A DNA stretch of 64,000 nt from Sphingobacteriaceae bacterium GW460-11-11-14-LB5 (GTDB taxonomy: Bacteria; Bacteroidota; Bacteroidia; Sphingobacteriales; Sphingobacteriaceae). The position numbers and the translations under genes were made by a program. The notes under the pieces are model-generated. The model searched no databases. It had not been told where the DNA came from and saw only the letters and a program-made list of their open reading frames with translations. Below, one piece after another: positions 45,629 to 54,748 of the stretch. How positions within the stretch are numbered: position 1 is the first letter of the stretch; each line of letters opens with the position of its first letter. The stretch covers positions 434,001 through 498,000 of the forward strand of contig CP021237.1 in assembly GCA_002151545.1 (NCBI GenBank), read 5' to 3'.

Positions 45629-48600
45629 ATGAAAAAAAAATCTCAGACCGCACTCTTTTTTAGTGTTGTGGTTATAAATACTTTCATGGTATTTTTATAT
45701 GGTGGTGCAGAAGCACGTGCGCCGATCCATATTGATGCTTTTCGAAATACTTTGGGATCTTATAGCCCTGGTGTATTGGATCATTCAAAAATGATCAGTC
45801 GGGAAATCCCAAAAGACAAAATAATCACCGGTAAAGTTACCGATGATAAAGCAAATCCACTTCCTGGAGTGGGGGTAACGCAGCGTGGCACAGGGAAGGG
45901 TACAGTTACCAATACAGATGGCAGCTATTCATTAACCGTATCGGGAGATGATGCGGTGCTCGTATTTTCCTATATGGGCTTTGATACACAAGAAATCCCT
46001 GTAGGTGGTCGAACAGTGATTGATGTGAAGATGCAATCAGATAACCGGGTACTTAATGAAGTGGTGGTGGTAGGATTTGGTACCCAGAAAAAAGTAAATT
46101 TGACTGGCGCCGTTGGAACCGTTAGTGGTAAGCAACTGGAAAACCGGCCCGTTATTAATGCCTTACAATCATTGCAGGGCATTGTACCGGGATTGAATAT
46201 TACGCAATCAAACGGTGCATTTAATACACCGCCGTCTATCGATATTCGTGGAACCGGTAGTATTAGCTCGGCTTCGAGTGCAGCGCCGCTGGTTTTGATC
46301 GACGGTATGGATGGATCATTAACCGCACTTAACCCCGCAGATATAGATAATATATCCGTTTTGAAGGATGCTTCCGCCTCTTCTATATATGGCTCAAGGG
46401 CAGCCTTTGGCGTAATTTTAGTCACTACCAAAAAAGGAAAGATTGGTAAAGTATCAGTGAATTACAATGATAATTTCCGCTTTACGAGCCCTGTTACATT
46501 GCCAAAAACGGTCGACTCCTACACCTTTGCGCTGGTTTTTAATGAAGCCAGCAGAAATGGAAATTCTTCGGATATATTTCGGGCAGATCAATTGCTGCGT
46601 ATACAGGATTATATGAGCGGCAAGATTACTACAGCTATTATTCCTAATCCAAATAACCCATCACAATGGGGTGATGGATACGCGTATGGCAACGATAATA
46701 TTGATTATTTTAAGGTGGTTTATGCCAATTCTGCCTTTTCACAGGAACATAATTTAAGTTTAACCGGTGGCGATGCGAAAACCACCTATTACTTATCCGG
46801 AAACTATCTGGGCCAAAAGGGTTTGCTGGCCTTAAATCAAGATCTGTATAGCCGTTACAGCGTTACCGCCAAGATCAGTACAAAAATTTCTGATCATGTT
46901 ACGGCTAACTACACTACCCGTAACGTACGCGAACAGATACAGCAGCCCAGTGCATTGGGCGGTGGGCTTTATGAGAGTTTGGCAAGACAAGGCTGGCCAA
47001 CATTACCACTTTATGATCCCAATGGCTTTTTATTCGAATCTCCCTCATTTGCAGCACCCTTACTAAATGGAGGGTTATATAAACACCAGCAAGATCTGAT
47101 GGTGCATCAATTGCAGTTAGTGGCAGAGCCAATAAAAGGCTGGAAAACCTTTGGGGAATTTAATTTCCGTACGATGAATTATTTTGATCATACCGATTAT
47201 CTGCAAAGATATAACCATGATGTAGCGGGCAATGCCATCATTTATTCAACAGGTTCAAGCGTGAATGAAAAAGGATATAAAGAAGATTACCTGGAAAGTA
47301 ATATTTATAGTTTTTATGAGAAGAATATTAAAAATCATTATTTCAAGATAACCTTAGGTGCACAAACGGAATCTTTCAAGTATCGCGATATATATGCTTC
47401 GAGAGATGGAGTTATTGTACCAGAGTCACCCACAATCAATACCACTTCGGGTTTAAGCTACACCGGATTGGTAATTCCTCCAAATGTTAGTGGCCAATAT
47501 CAGAAATGGGGTACAGCCGGATATTTTGGACGGATCAATTACAGTTATGACAATAAGTATCTGTTCGAAGCAAACTTAAGATACGATGCTTCATCAAGGT
47601 TTCGTGAAGACAAACGCTGGGCTTATTTTCCTTCTTTTTCTGCAGGATGGAACGTAGCAAATGAAGATTTCTTTAAAGAGCATGCCAAATTTTTAAATAC
47701 TTTTAAATTTAGGGCTTCGTACGGCAGTGTAGGCAACCAGAATACAAACCTCTTTTATCCAACCTATATTATCATGCCGGTAGGCACTGCTAATGGCAGT
47801 TGGTTAGTGAATGGCATACAGCCCAATACCGCGGGCGCTCCCAGACCTGTAAGTACAACGCTCACCTGGGAAACGGTTAGAACATTAAATTTAGGTATTG
47901 ACTATGGATTTCTTAATAACCGGCTAACAGGTTCTTTCGATTGGTATAACCGCAAAACTTTAAACATGCTAGGCCCTGCAGTAGAATTGCCGGTGACTTT
48001 TGGTATTGAAGTACCTCCCACAAATAACACTGATTTAAAAACAGAAGGCTGGGAGTTAACGGTTGCCTGGGAAGACCGTACAAAGGGTGGACTTGGTTAT
48101 GGTTTTAACCTTGGTTTATCTGATGATCAAACGACCGTCACCAGGTACCCCAATATTACTGGTACAACTAACACCTATATACCAGGGCAGAAAATCGGAA
48201 ACATTTATGGTTTCACCACAATAGGAATAGCCAAAACCGAGGCAGAGATGGATGCACACCTGGCTAGCAGCAGCAATGGCCAAAGTTATTTTGGTTCTTC
48301 CTGGGGCGCCGGCGATATTATGTATGCCGATTACAACAACGATGGCAAAATAGACGCAGGCAATGGAACAATAGGCAATCTGGGCGATCGGCATGTTATT
48401 GGTAATACAACACCACGTTATAAGATTGGATTTAATATGCATTTTGACTACAAGGGTTTTGATATGAGCGCCTTTTTTCAAGGGGTATTAAAACAGGATT
48501 TCTGGCCTGGTGGTACTAATATTGACAATTATTATTATTGGGGAATCACGGATAATGTATACTATTCTACAGTTCTTGAAGGAGAGCAACTAGATTATTT

Positions 48601-48955
48601 CCGTGCTGATCCTAATAACCCTTTAGGCCAAAATTTAGATGCTCATTTTCCGAGACCAGTGTTTGGCACAAATAAAAACCACAATATGCAAACCGCTTAT
48701 CTACTTAATGGCGCCTATTTGAGGTTGAAGAATCTTCAGCTGGGATATAGTTTATCGCCATCATTAACCAAACGTATCGGCCTGCAAAAATTGCGAGTGT
48801 ACGTTTCAGGTGATAACCTGTTTACCTTAACCAAAGTTCCGTCCCAGTTTGATCCCGAAACTATAAACGGAGGTGCAAAGGACACGCCCAGAGCGAGAGG
48901 AAACGCATATCCGTTAACAAAAGTTATCTCCTTCGGTTTAAATGTTACATTTTAA
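45629..48955 (+). CDS. susC: SusC/RagA-family TonB-dependent outer-membrane transporter, PUL 1
   Basis: The 1108-residue protein has a signal peptide and a carboxypeptidase-like N-terminal domain (IITGKVTDDKANPLPGVGV). A TonB-box region (EVVVVGFGTQKK at about residues 145-156) and a plug domain (PLVLIDGMDGSLTALNP, SSIYGSRAAFGVILVTTKKG) lead into a 22-strand barrel. The barrel ends PLTKVISFGLNVTF with the terminal aromatic residue needed for outer-membrane insertion. It imports oligosaccharides together with the adjacent SusD lipoprotein. That SusD gene starts 11 bp after it. Confidence 0.95.
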   Translation: MKKKSQTALFFSVVVINTFMVFLYGGAEARAPIHIDAFRNTLGSYSPGVLDHSKMISREIPKDKIITGKVTDDKANPLPGVGVTQRGTGKGTVTNTDGSYSLTVSGDDAVLVFSYMGFDTQEIPVGGRTVIDVKMQSDNRVLNEVVVVGFGTQKKVNLTGAVGTVSGKQLENRPVINALQSLQGIVPGLNITQSNGAFNTPPSIDIRGTGSISSASSAAPLVLIDGMDGSLTALNPADIDNISVLKDASASSIYGSRAAFGVILVTTKKGKIGKVSVNYNDNFRFTSPVTLPKTVDSYTFALVFNEASRNGNSSDIFRADQLLRIQDYMSGKITTAIIPNPNNPSQWGDGYAYGNDNIDYFKVVYANSAFSQEHNLSLTGGDAKTTYYLSGNYLGQKGLLALNQDLYSRYSVTAKISTKISDHVTANYTTRNVREQIQQPSALGGGLYESLARQGWPTLPLYDPNGFLFESPSFAAPLLNGGLYKHQQDLMVHQLQLVAEPIKGWKTFGEFNFRTMNYFDHTDYLQRYNHDVAGNAIIYSTGSSVNEKGYKEDYLESNIYSFYEKNIKNHYFKITLGAQTESFKYRDIYASRDGVIVPESPTINTTSGLSYTGLVIPPNVSGQYQKWGTAGYFGRINYSYDNKYLFEANLRYDASSRFREDKRWAYFPSFSAGWNVANEDFFKEHAKFLNTFKFRASYGSVGNQNTNLFYPTYIIMPVGTANGSWLVNGIQPNTAGAPRPVSTTLTWETVRTLNLGIDYGFLNNRLTGSFDWYNRKTLNMLGPAVELPVTFGIEVPPTNNTDLKTEGWELTVAWEDRTKGGLGYGFNLGLSDDQTTVTRYPNITGTTNTYIPGQKIGNIYGFTTIGIAKTEAEMDAHLASSSNGQSYFGSSWGAGDIMYADYNNDGKIDAGNGTIGNLGDRHVIGNTTPRYKIGFNMHFDYKGFDMSAFFQGVLKQDFWPGGTNIDNYYYWGITDNVYYSTVLEGEQLDYFRADPNNPLGQNLDAHFPRPVFGTNKNHNMQTAYLLNGAYLRLKNLQLGYSLSPSLTKRIGLQKLRVYVSGDNLFTLTKVPSQFDPETINGGAKDTPRARGNAYPLTKVISFGLNVTF

Positions 48956-48966
48956 ATAAATAAGAA

Positions 48967-50972
48967 ATGAAGAATTTAAGAAATAAAAACTATGCCTGGT
49001 TTATCATCATTGCGTTAGCTGTGTTAATAATTCCATCGTGTAAAAAGAATTTACTTGATGTAACTCCCCCCTCTGATATTACACCGGATGATTATTTAAT
49101 TGAGGAATCCCAACTGGGCGCTTATGCCATTGCCCGTTATGGTATGCTACCATCGCACGCGCAGGTGGGTAATTATACTTTTGGAACTTTTTCACTTGAT
49201 CAGGCAACCGACAACCAGGTGGGCACTTCTCAGGACAACAGATTTGCACCTGGTTTAGTGAAAGTTCCTTCAGGTTTGGATGGCAACTGGAACTTTACTG
49301 ATATATTCCAGTGCAATTACTTCCTTCAAACGGTTATACCGCGTTGGAAAGCCGGAAAAATAACCGGCAGCCAAAACAATATAAACCAGTTCATTGGAGA
49401 AATGTATTTTTTACGGGCTTTCGCCTATTTTAGCAAGCTGCGGAATTTAGGCGATTTTCCCATTATAAAGACAATATTTCCCGATGATAGCCAGATATTA
49501 ACGGAGGCTAGCAAACGCGCGCCACGTTCGGAAGTTGCCCGCTTTATTTTGTCGGACCTTGATTCTGCAGCAATGTTGATGCAGCCTCAGTACAATGCCG
49601 CAAAAAACAGACTTTCCAGAAATTGCGCATTACTGCTCAAATCTCGCGTAGCCTTGTACGAAGGCACATGGCTTAAATATTTTAAAGGTACAGCATTTGT
49701 GCCAAACGGTCCAAACTGGCCAGGCGCAGCAAAGGCTTATAACGCCAACTACCAGTTTAAATCAGGAAGCATAGACAATGAGATTCAATATTTTCTGGGA
49801 GAAGCCATGACCTCGGCAAAAGGAGTTGCTGATGCGGTAACGCTGGTAACAAACACCGGAACCATCGTTTCTCCCAATAATGAAAATCCATATTTTAGCA
49901 TGTTTGGTGCGCTGGACATGTCGGGTTATAGCGAAGTGCTGTTGTGGCGGCAGGCAACAAACGCTGTAGGGACACATAACGTACCGGTATATGCGCAATT
50001 GGGCAACAATGCAATTGGCCTGACGCGCAGTATGGTAGAAAGTTTTCTGATGGCCAATGGATTACCAATTTATGCCCCTGGAAGCGGTTGGGCCGGTGAT
50101 GACTATATTACCAATCAGCGAACAAACCGTGATGGCCGTTTAAATCTTTTCTTAAAAGAGCCTGGACAGTTAAATGTGTTGATAAACAAAGGCAAAGGGA
50201 GTCACGAAACCGATGTTGAACCTACCCCTTTGATATATGCTTCGAACGCAGAACAAAGGTATACTACCGGTTACACCATCAGGAAAGGTATAAGTTATGA
50301 TGGAGCCCAGGCAAATAATGGTGGAGGTTATACCGGCAGTATTGTTTTTAGGGCTGTTGAAGCTTATCTGAATTATATAGAGGCCTGCTATGAAAAAAAC
50401 GGATCTTTGGATGCAAGCGCTACAAGTTATTGGCAGAAAATCAGGGCAAGAGCCCAGGTTAACCCTGATTTTAATATCACTATCGCAGCGACCGATATGT
50501 CTAAAGAAAAATTAGATTGGGGGGCATATTCGGCCGGTCAGTTAATTTCGCCGACATTATATAATATTCGCCGTGAACGACGTGATGAGCTAATGGCAGA
50601 AGGCTTAAGGTACATGGACCTGAGGCGCTGGAGAGCTATGGACCAAATGATTACTACGCCAGCCCATATTGAGGGATTTAAACTATGGGGACCTATGCAG
50701 AACTGGTACACCCCTAAGCAAATCGTTTATGGGCTTCAAATAGTGACGCAGTTGTTTCTGACCCCGCATTGAGTGTTTATTTAAGGCCGTTTGAAGTAAA
50801 AAGTAATGCCGATTCTTATAAGGGGGTGCGTTGGGCAATGGCACATTATTTAAGCCCTATCGGTATTCAAAATTTTTCCATTACTGCAAACGGCGGAGAT
50901 TTAGCCTCATCTCCCATTTATCAAAATCCTGGTTGGCCACTTAGCGGGGGGGGCTCTCCAATCGGATATTAA
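48967..50972 (+). pseudogene. susD: SusD/RagB-family surface glycan-binding lipoprotein, PUL 1, with a frameshift
   Basis: The lipobox IPSC (Cys25) and the TPR-rich body are intact, with YFLRAFAYF and LMAEGLRYMDLRRWRAM as typical SusD blocks. The frame breaks at 50731-50733, where a GGG replaces the GGGG needed. After YTPKQIVYG the normal C-terminus (ASNSDAVVSDPALSVYLRPF onward to IYQNPGW) is encoded in the -1 frame and stops at 50972. Translation as it stands ends at 50772 (601 residues). One lost G would explain it, so either a true mutation or a homopolymer sequencing error is possible. Confidence 0.85.
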
Positions 50973-51000
50973 AAAAATCATCATTACATCGGCAAAATGA
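50957..51000 (+). other. Short DUF1080-tail-like sequence behind the broken SusD gene
   Basis: In the frame ending at TGA 50998-51000 the last residues read SDIKKIIITSAK. They match the EYRKIVITPAK end of the DUF1080 gene at 7 of 11 positions with one conservative replacement at most of the others. Bases following the stop (TAATGAT) also match the region after the orphan tail at 38881. The evidence is short and could be chance, but a terminator stands in the same relative place. Confidence 0.35.
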
Positions 51001-51014
51001 TAATGATTGATAAT

Positions 51015-51035
51015 GGGCCTGGGTTTACCCGGGCC
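51015..51035 (+). terminator. Intrinsic terminator after the SusD region
   Basis: GGCCTGGG (51016-51023) pairs with CCCGGGCC (51028-51035), with one G-T wobble, around TTTA, and five T follow. It closes the first SusC/SusD transcript about 45 bp after the repaired SusD stop. Confidence 0.75.
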
Positions 51036-51201
51036 TTTTTATTATGGCTTTAATTCGGGGGCGCTCCAATTGACAATATATCGTTTAAATGAGTTAATAA
51101 ACTGTTATTATATTTGTTTGGTATTGATGAAAATTGTTGATGTTAAGAAGACGAAGGTCTGCTCATTAATCATTAGTTAAAATCCATTTAAAAACATCCC
51201 T

Positions 51202-52632
51202 ATGAAGACATTCATTAAAATATTTTCTTTAGCCGTGTTAATAAGCTTTTCCTGCTTAACCCTTTATTCCCAGAATAAACAGGTGAAAACCAAACCCAAC
51301 ATCCTGCTCATTTTTGCTGATGATCTTGGATATATGGATTGTGGCTTTACCGGCAGTAAGCTTATGGAAACACCAAATATTGATGCGCTTTCGAAAAAGG
51401 GAATGGTATTTAATAATGCTTACGCTGGCGCAGGCAACTGTGCACCCAGCCGTGCTTCGTTAATAAGTGGTCATTATACGCCCAGACATGGCGTTTACGC
51501 AGTAGGAAGTACCACCAGAGGTCCTGTAGATCAGATGAGGCTGGTTCCGGTACGCAATAATACGGAGCTGAACCCCACATTTGTAACCATAGCCGAGGGA
51601 TTAAAAGGGCAGGGCTATGCTACAGCTATTTTTGGTAAGTGGCACCTGGGCGAAACGCAGGAAACTCAACCGGAAGCACAAGGCTTTGATCAGTATTTCC
51701 GTGGACCAAAAACCAATATGGGAACCGACGGGCAGATTGATCCAAAAGGGGTGTCTACCTTAACTGATGAGGCCATCAGGTTTATGCAAACCAAACGGGA
51801 AAAACCTTTTTTCGCTTACCTTGCGCATAATGCCATTCATTCTAAACTGGAGGCAAAACCAGAAACGATAGAGAAATTTAAGCAAAAAGGTTTAAAAGGC
51901 AACATGGCACTCTATGCCGCCTGCACCTACGATTTTGATGCCAGCATCGGGGTATTGATGGATTTTATGAAAAAATCAGGGCTCGATAAAAATACCCTGA
52001 TTATTTTTACAAGCGATAATGGTGCTACACAACAATCTTCGCAAGAACCTTTAAGAGGGAATAAAGGATCCTATTACGAAGGAGGAATAAGAGAGCCTTT
52101 TATCGCTTACTGGCCCGGTCACATCAAACCGGCAGCTGTAAATTCTGCACCAATTATCAATTTAGATTTTTACCCTACTTTTATGGCCATCGCTGGCAAC
52201 AATACATTCAAAGGTGATGGTGAAGACCTGAGTCCGCTTTTATTTGGGCATAAAACAGAAACAAGCAGAAAGGCTATATATTGGTATTTTCCTGGATACC
52301 TCGATAATCCGGTAATCAGAGGGCGCGATAAAGTATTTAGAACTCGGCCCGTTGCGGTAATTAGAAAAGGCGATTTTAAATTGCACCTCTACCTCGAAGA
52401 GTGGTTGTTGGATGGAGGAAAAGCCAAAATTAACAGTAACCATGCCGTAGAATTATATAATATCAAAACAGACGAGGGCGAACACAATAACCTGGCGGAT
52501 GCTGACCTGAAAAAAAGAGATGAACTATTGGATGATCTTTTAAGCTGGATGAAGAAAACCAAAGCGCCACTCCCAACCAAAATTACCGCGACCAATAAAC
52601 CTGTTGAGGGCTCGGTAGCTGGCGAAAACTAG
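51202..52632 (+). CDS. Secreted cysteine-type sulfatase (S1 family)
   Basis: The enzyme hydrolyses sulfate esters after conversion of a cysteine to formylglycine. The signal peptide ends near YSQ (residue 24). PNILLIFADDLG holds the calcium-binding aspartates (about 40-41). GNCAPSRASLISG carries the C-x-P-S-R modification motif with Cys80. GKWHLGETQ and FTSDNGATQQ follow. At 476 residues it is full length. Maturation needs a formylglycine-generating or anSME enzyme, which is not in the window. Its presence beside GH95 and GH2 points to a sulfated, fucose-containing glycan. Confidence 0.92.
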   Translation: MKTFIKIFSLAVLISFSCLTLYSQNKQVKTKPNILLIFADDLGYMDCGFTGSKLMETPNIDALSKKGMVFNNAYAGAGNCAPSRASLISGHYTPRHGVYAVGSTTRGPVDQMRLVPVRNNTELNPTFVTIAEGLKGQGYATAIFGKWHLGETQETQPEAQGFDQYFRGPKTNMGTDGQIDPKGVSTLTDEAIRFMQTKREKPFFAYLAHNAIHSKLEAKPETIEKFKQKGLKGNMALYAACTYDFDASIGVLMDFMKKSGLDKNTLIIFTSDNGATQQSSQEPLRGNKGSYYEGGIREPFIAYWPGHIKPAAVNSAPIINLDFYPTFMAIAGNNTFKGDGEDLSPLLFGHKTETSRKAIYWYFPGYLDNPVIRGRDKVFRTRPVAVIRKGDFKLHLYLEEWLLDGGKAKINSNHAVELYNIKTDEGEHNNLADADLKKRDELLDDLLSWMKKTKAPLPTKITATNKPVEGSVAGEN

Positions 52633-52694
52633 CAATGAAACTGAAATGAATAGCTTGATCTGGGGTAACCTGGTGCGTTATTCCATATTACGAT

Positions 52695-52724
52695 ATGTTG
52701 TCAGATCTTTCCATCTGACAACAT
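52695..52724. terminator. Bidirectional terminator between the sulfatase and PepSY genes
   Basis: A perfect 12-bp stem (ATGTTGTCAGAT / ATCTGACAACAT) with a 6-nt loop lies midway between the converging genes. It has AT-rich sequence on both sides, suitable for ending transcription from either direction. Confidence 0.75.
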
Positions 52725-52738
52725 TATATAAATTCCTT

Positions 52739-54310
52739 TTAGAAAACCTCAAAACCTGTATTGAGCAATAGCATATAAACTGCCAGATAACAGACCATAA
52801 ATGCGGTTGATAATGCGAAGTAGCGGGTTACCTTGTGGCTTCCTTTTTTAAATGGAAGGAGGAACAGGATATTGAATATTTCTGACAACAATGCACATAT
52901 AAAATTCAAACAGACCATCACGCAGCTAAAAGCCACTACAAAAATAGCAGGTTGGATAATGATTCCGGAAGGAAGGCCGTAGAGTGCACCCATCATAAAA
53001 CTGAGGGGAAGGATAATCAAAGCATATTTCAATCCCGATTTAAACTGCAAAAGAAAATACCTGCCTAATTTCGGAAGTGGTGTTTTAATTTTCACTGGTT
53101 TTAATTCCTTTTCAACTATTGGAGTTTCCAATGCCTCATTCAATACGGCTTCACTGGTTTTTCGTTTTTTACCTCTCTTTTGTTTCTTATAACGTGGCCA
53201 CCAAATGATAAAACCTGTAATAAAGAGGGCCAAAGGTATTAATCCGGCAATAATGGCGATAACCTGTGTCGGCCTGCCACCAAAGCTTCCATAATGGATG
53301 GGTGTTAACCAGCTGAGATAAGCATTGCCAACATTTGGGAAATCCTTCCGGCTGTTCAGTAACACTTTGCCCGTATATTGATCAACAATAAGCATTTCTC
53401 TTTTTCCAACCTTAGGTAGGTTTCCGCTCACTACATCCAAACGATAAGTTCCCATTTTATCGGCCGGAAAGGCAATCCCGCCAATATAACCGTTTGGCAT
53501 TTTTTCTTTGGCTGCGGCAACAACCTGTTTAAGCGGAAGTGGCACAGCCTGTGCATGCCATGCCGATTTTGCCCCTAACAATTTGGCAACTCCTTGCGGC
53601 GACTTCCCGCTAAGCACGAACAACAGTGGAATAATAAGTGTAGAAAAAGTAATCGAAAAACCGGTAAGACTCAGTATTGCCACAATGGGAGAGGAGTAAA
53701 AACCGAGTGAATTGTGCCAGTCGTAATTTTGCCGCTTAAGTGATCCGCTAAACCTTACGGTAAGTACCGATTTTAACTGTTTCCATTTCTTAGGGATCCA
53801 TAAACGTAAACCTGAAATGGTTAAAATTAAAAGACAGAGTGAAGCTAAACCACAAATGTAACGTCCCGCAACAGGAATAAGCAAAGTCCGGTGCAGTTCG
53901 GTAACTATATGAATAAAAGAACTGGTGTGTATTCTTTTGCCAGTTGTTTTTCCTGTATAGGGATTAATAAAGGTTTCTCCGCCAGTTTTTAAATTCAGAA
54001 CGCTATACGCTTCATTAGGATTTTTGAAGTTATTGAGCATCAGGTAATCGATTTTTAACCTGGGGTAATTCTTCTTAATTAAAGGCACGATCTCCTCAAC
54101 AGGCAACTTTTGTTTCTGTGCAATCACCTCGAACAGCTTAGGGTTTAGTGCACGGTCTATCTCATCCTGAAAAACCAGGATACTGCCGGTAACACCAACA
54201 AAAGCAACAATTGCCCCGGCAATAATACCAAGATAAAGATGCCATTTACCAAACCACCTTTTTTGATGTTTTGCCCAGTTTGGCCTTCGAGGAGTATGTT
54301 CAGATTTCAT
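52739..54310 (-). CDS. PepSY-domain inner-membrane protein (siderophore/iron-utilisation type)
   Basis: The 523-residue protein has an N-terminal helix (about residues 20-48), then PepSY segments (VEEIVPLIKKNYPRLKIDYLML and later MPNGYIGGIAFPAD). About four further helices follow, including LCLLILTISGLRLWIPKK and FITGFIIWWPRYKKQ, with a basic loop between. This is the PiuB/FsrB-like layout linked to iron-siderophore reduction or uptake in this phylum. It faces the opposite way from the flanking PUL genes and shares no obvious function with them. Confidence 0.82.
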   Translation of the reverse strand: MKSEHTPRRPNWAKHQKRWFGKWHLYLGIIAGAIVAFVGVTGSILVFQDEIDRALNPKLFEVIAQKQKLPVEEIVPLIKKNYPRLKIDYLMLNNFKNPNEAYSVLNLKTGGETFINPYTGKTTGKRIHTSSFIHIVTELHRTLLIPVAGRYICGLASLCLLILTISGLRLWIPKKWKQLKSVLTVRFSGSLKRQNYDWHNSLGFYSSPIVAILSLTGFSITFSTLIIPLLFVLSGKSPQGVAKLLGAKSAWHAQAVPLPLKQVVAAAKEKMPNGYIGGIAFPADKMGTYRLDVVSGNLPKVGKREMLIVDQYTGKVLLNSRKDFPNVGNAYLSWLTPIHYGSFGGRPTQVIAIIAGLIPLALFITGFIIWWPRYKKQKRGKKRKTSEAVLNEALETPIVEKELKPVKIKTPLPKLGRYFLLQFKSGLKYALIILPLSFMMGALYGLPSGIIIQPAIFVVAFSCVMVCLNFICALLSEIFNILFLLPFKKGSHKVTRYFALSTAFMVCYLAVYMLLLNTGFEVF

Positions 54311-54674
54311 TTTTTTAGCTTGGTTTCCTACCCGGGTATCACGATAGGGAATTTGGTTTACGCTTACAAAGAAATTGTTTTAATTGCTTTCATCCAAATT
54401 ATATTTAATAAGTCTAAATAATAATTCATCAGATATTCTCGAAATGGAAATTGCTATCGCTTTTTAATTCAATACGTCTGGCTTATACGCTCAATAGTTG
54501 ATTAGAATGGGAAATCGAAATTTTAGCGTATGGCCCCTGCTGCGGGTTTAATTGATGATTCAGGTCATTTTATCCGTAGGAACAAGGGGAAAAGAGGGCA
54601 AAAAAAACATTGTAAACGATCAAATTAGTGGTAGTTGCGGCTAGGTATTCTTCTGAGATTTATCCTAATAGCAT

Positions 54675-54703
54675 GGATGGTTTGGTTGGGCTCCAAACCA
54701 TCC
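54675..54703 (+). promoter_or_regulatory. Perfect 11-bp hairpin in the leader of the second SusC operon
   Basis: GGATGGTTTGG (54675-54685) and CCAAACCATCC (54693-54703) are exact inverted repeats with a 7-nt loop, 45 bp before the SusC ATG. No T-run follows, so an ordinary terminator is unlikely. A leader RNA structure or protein-binding operator is possible. The rest of 54311-54748 holds no gene that I can identify. Confidence 0.65.
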
Positions 54704-54748
54704 GGCAAAAAACCAAACAAGAAAACTAACCAACCAAAGAATTAGATT

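Noticed and set aside
45970..46431. 153-codon minus-strand frame inside susC
   Set aside because: It is the antisense shadow of the conserved plug domain, with no domain or promoter of its own.
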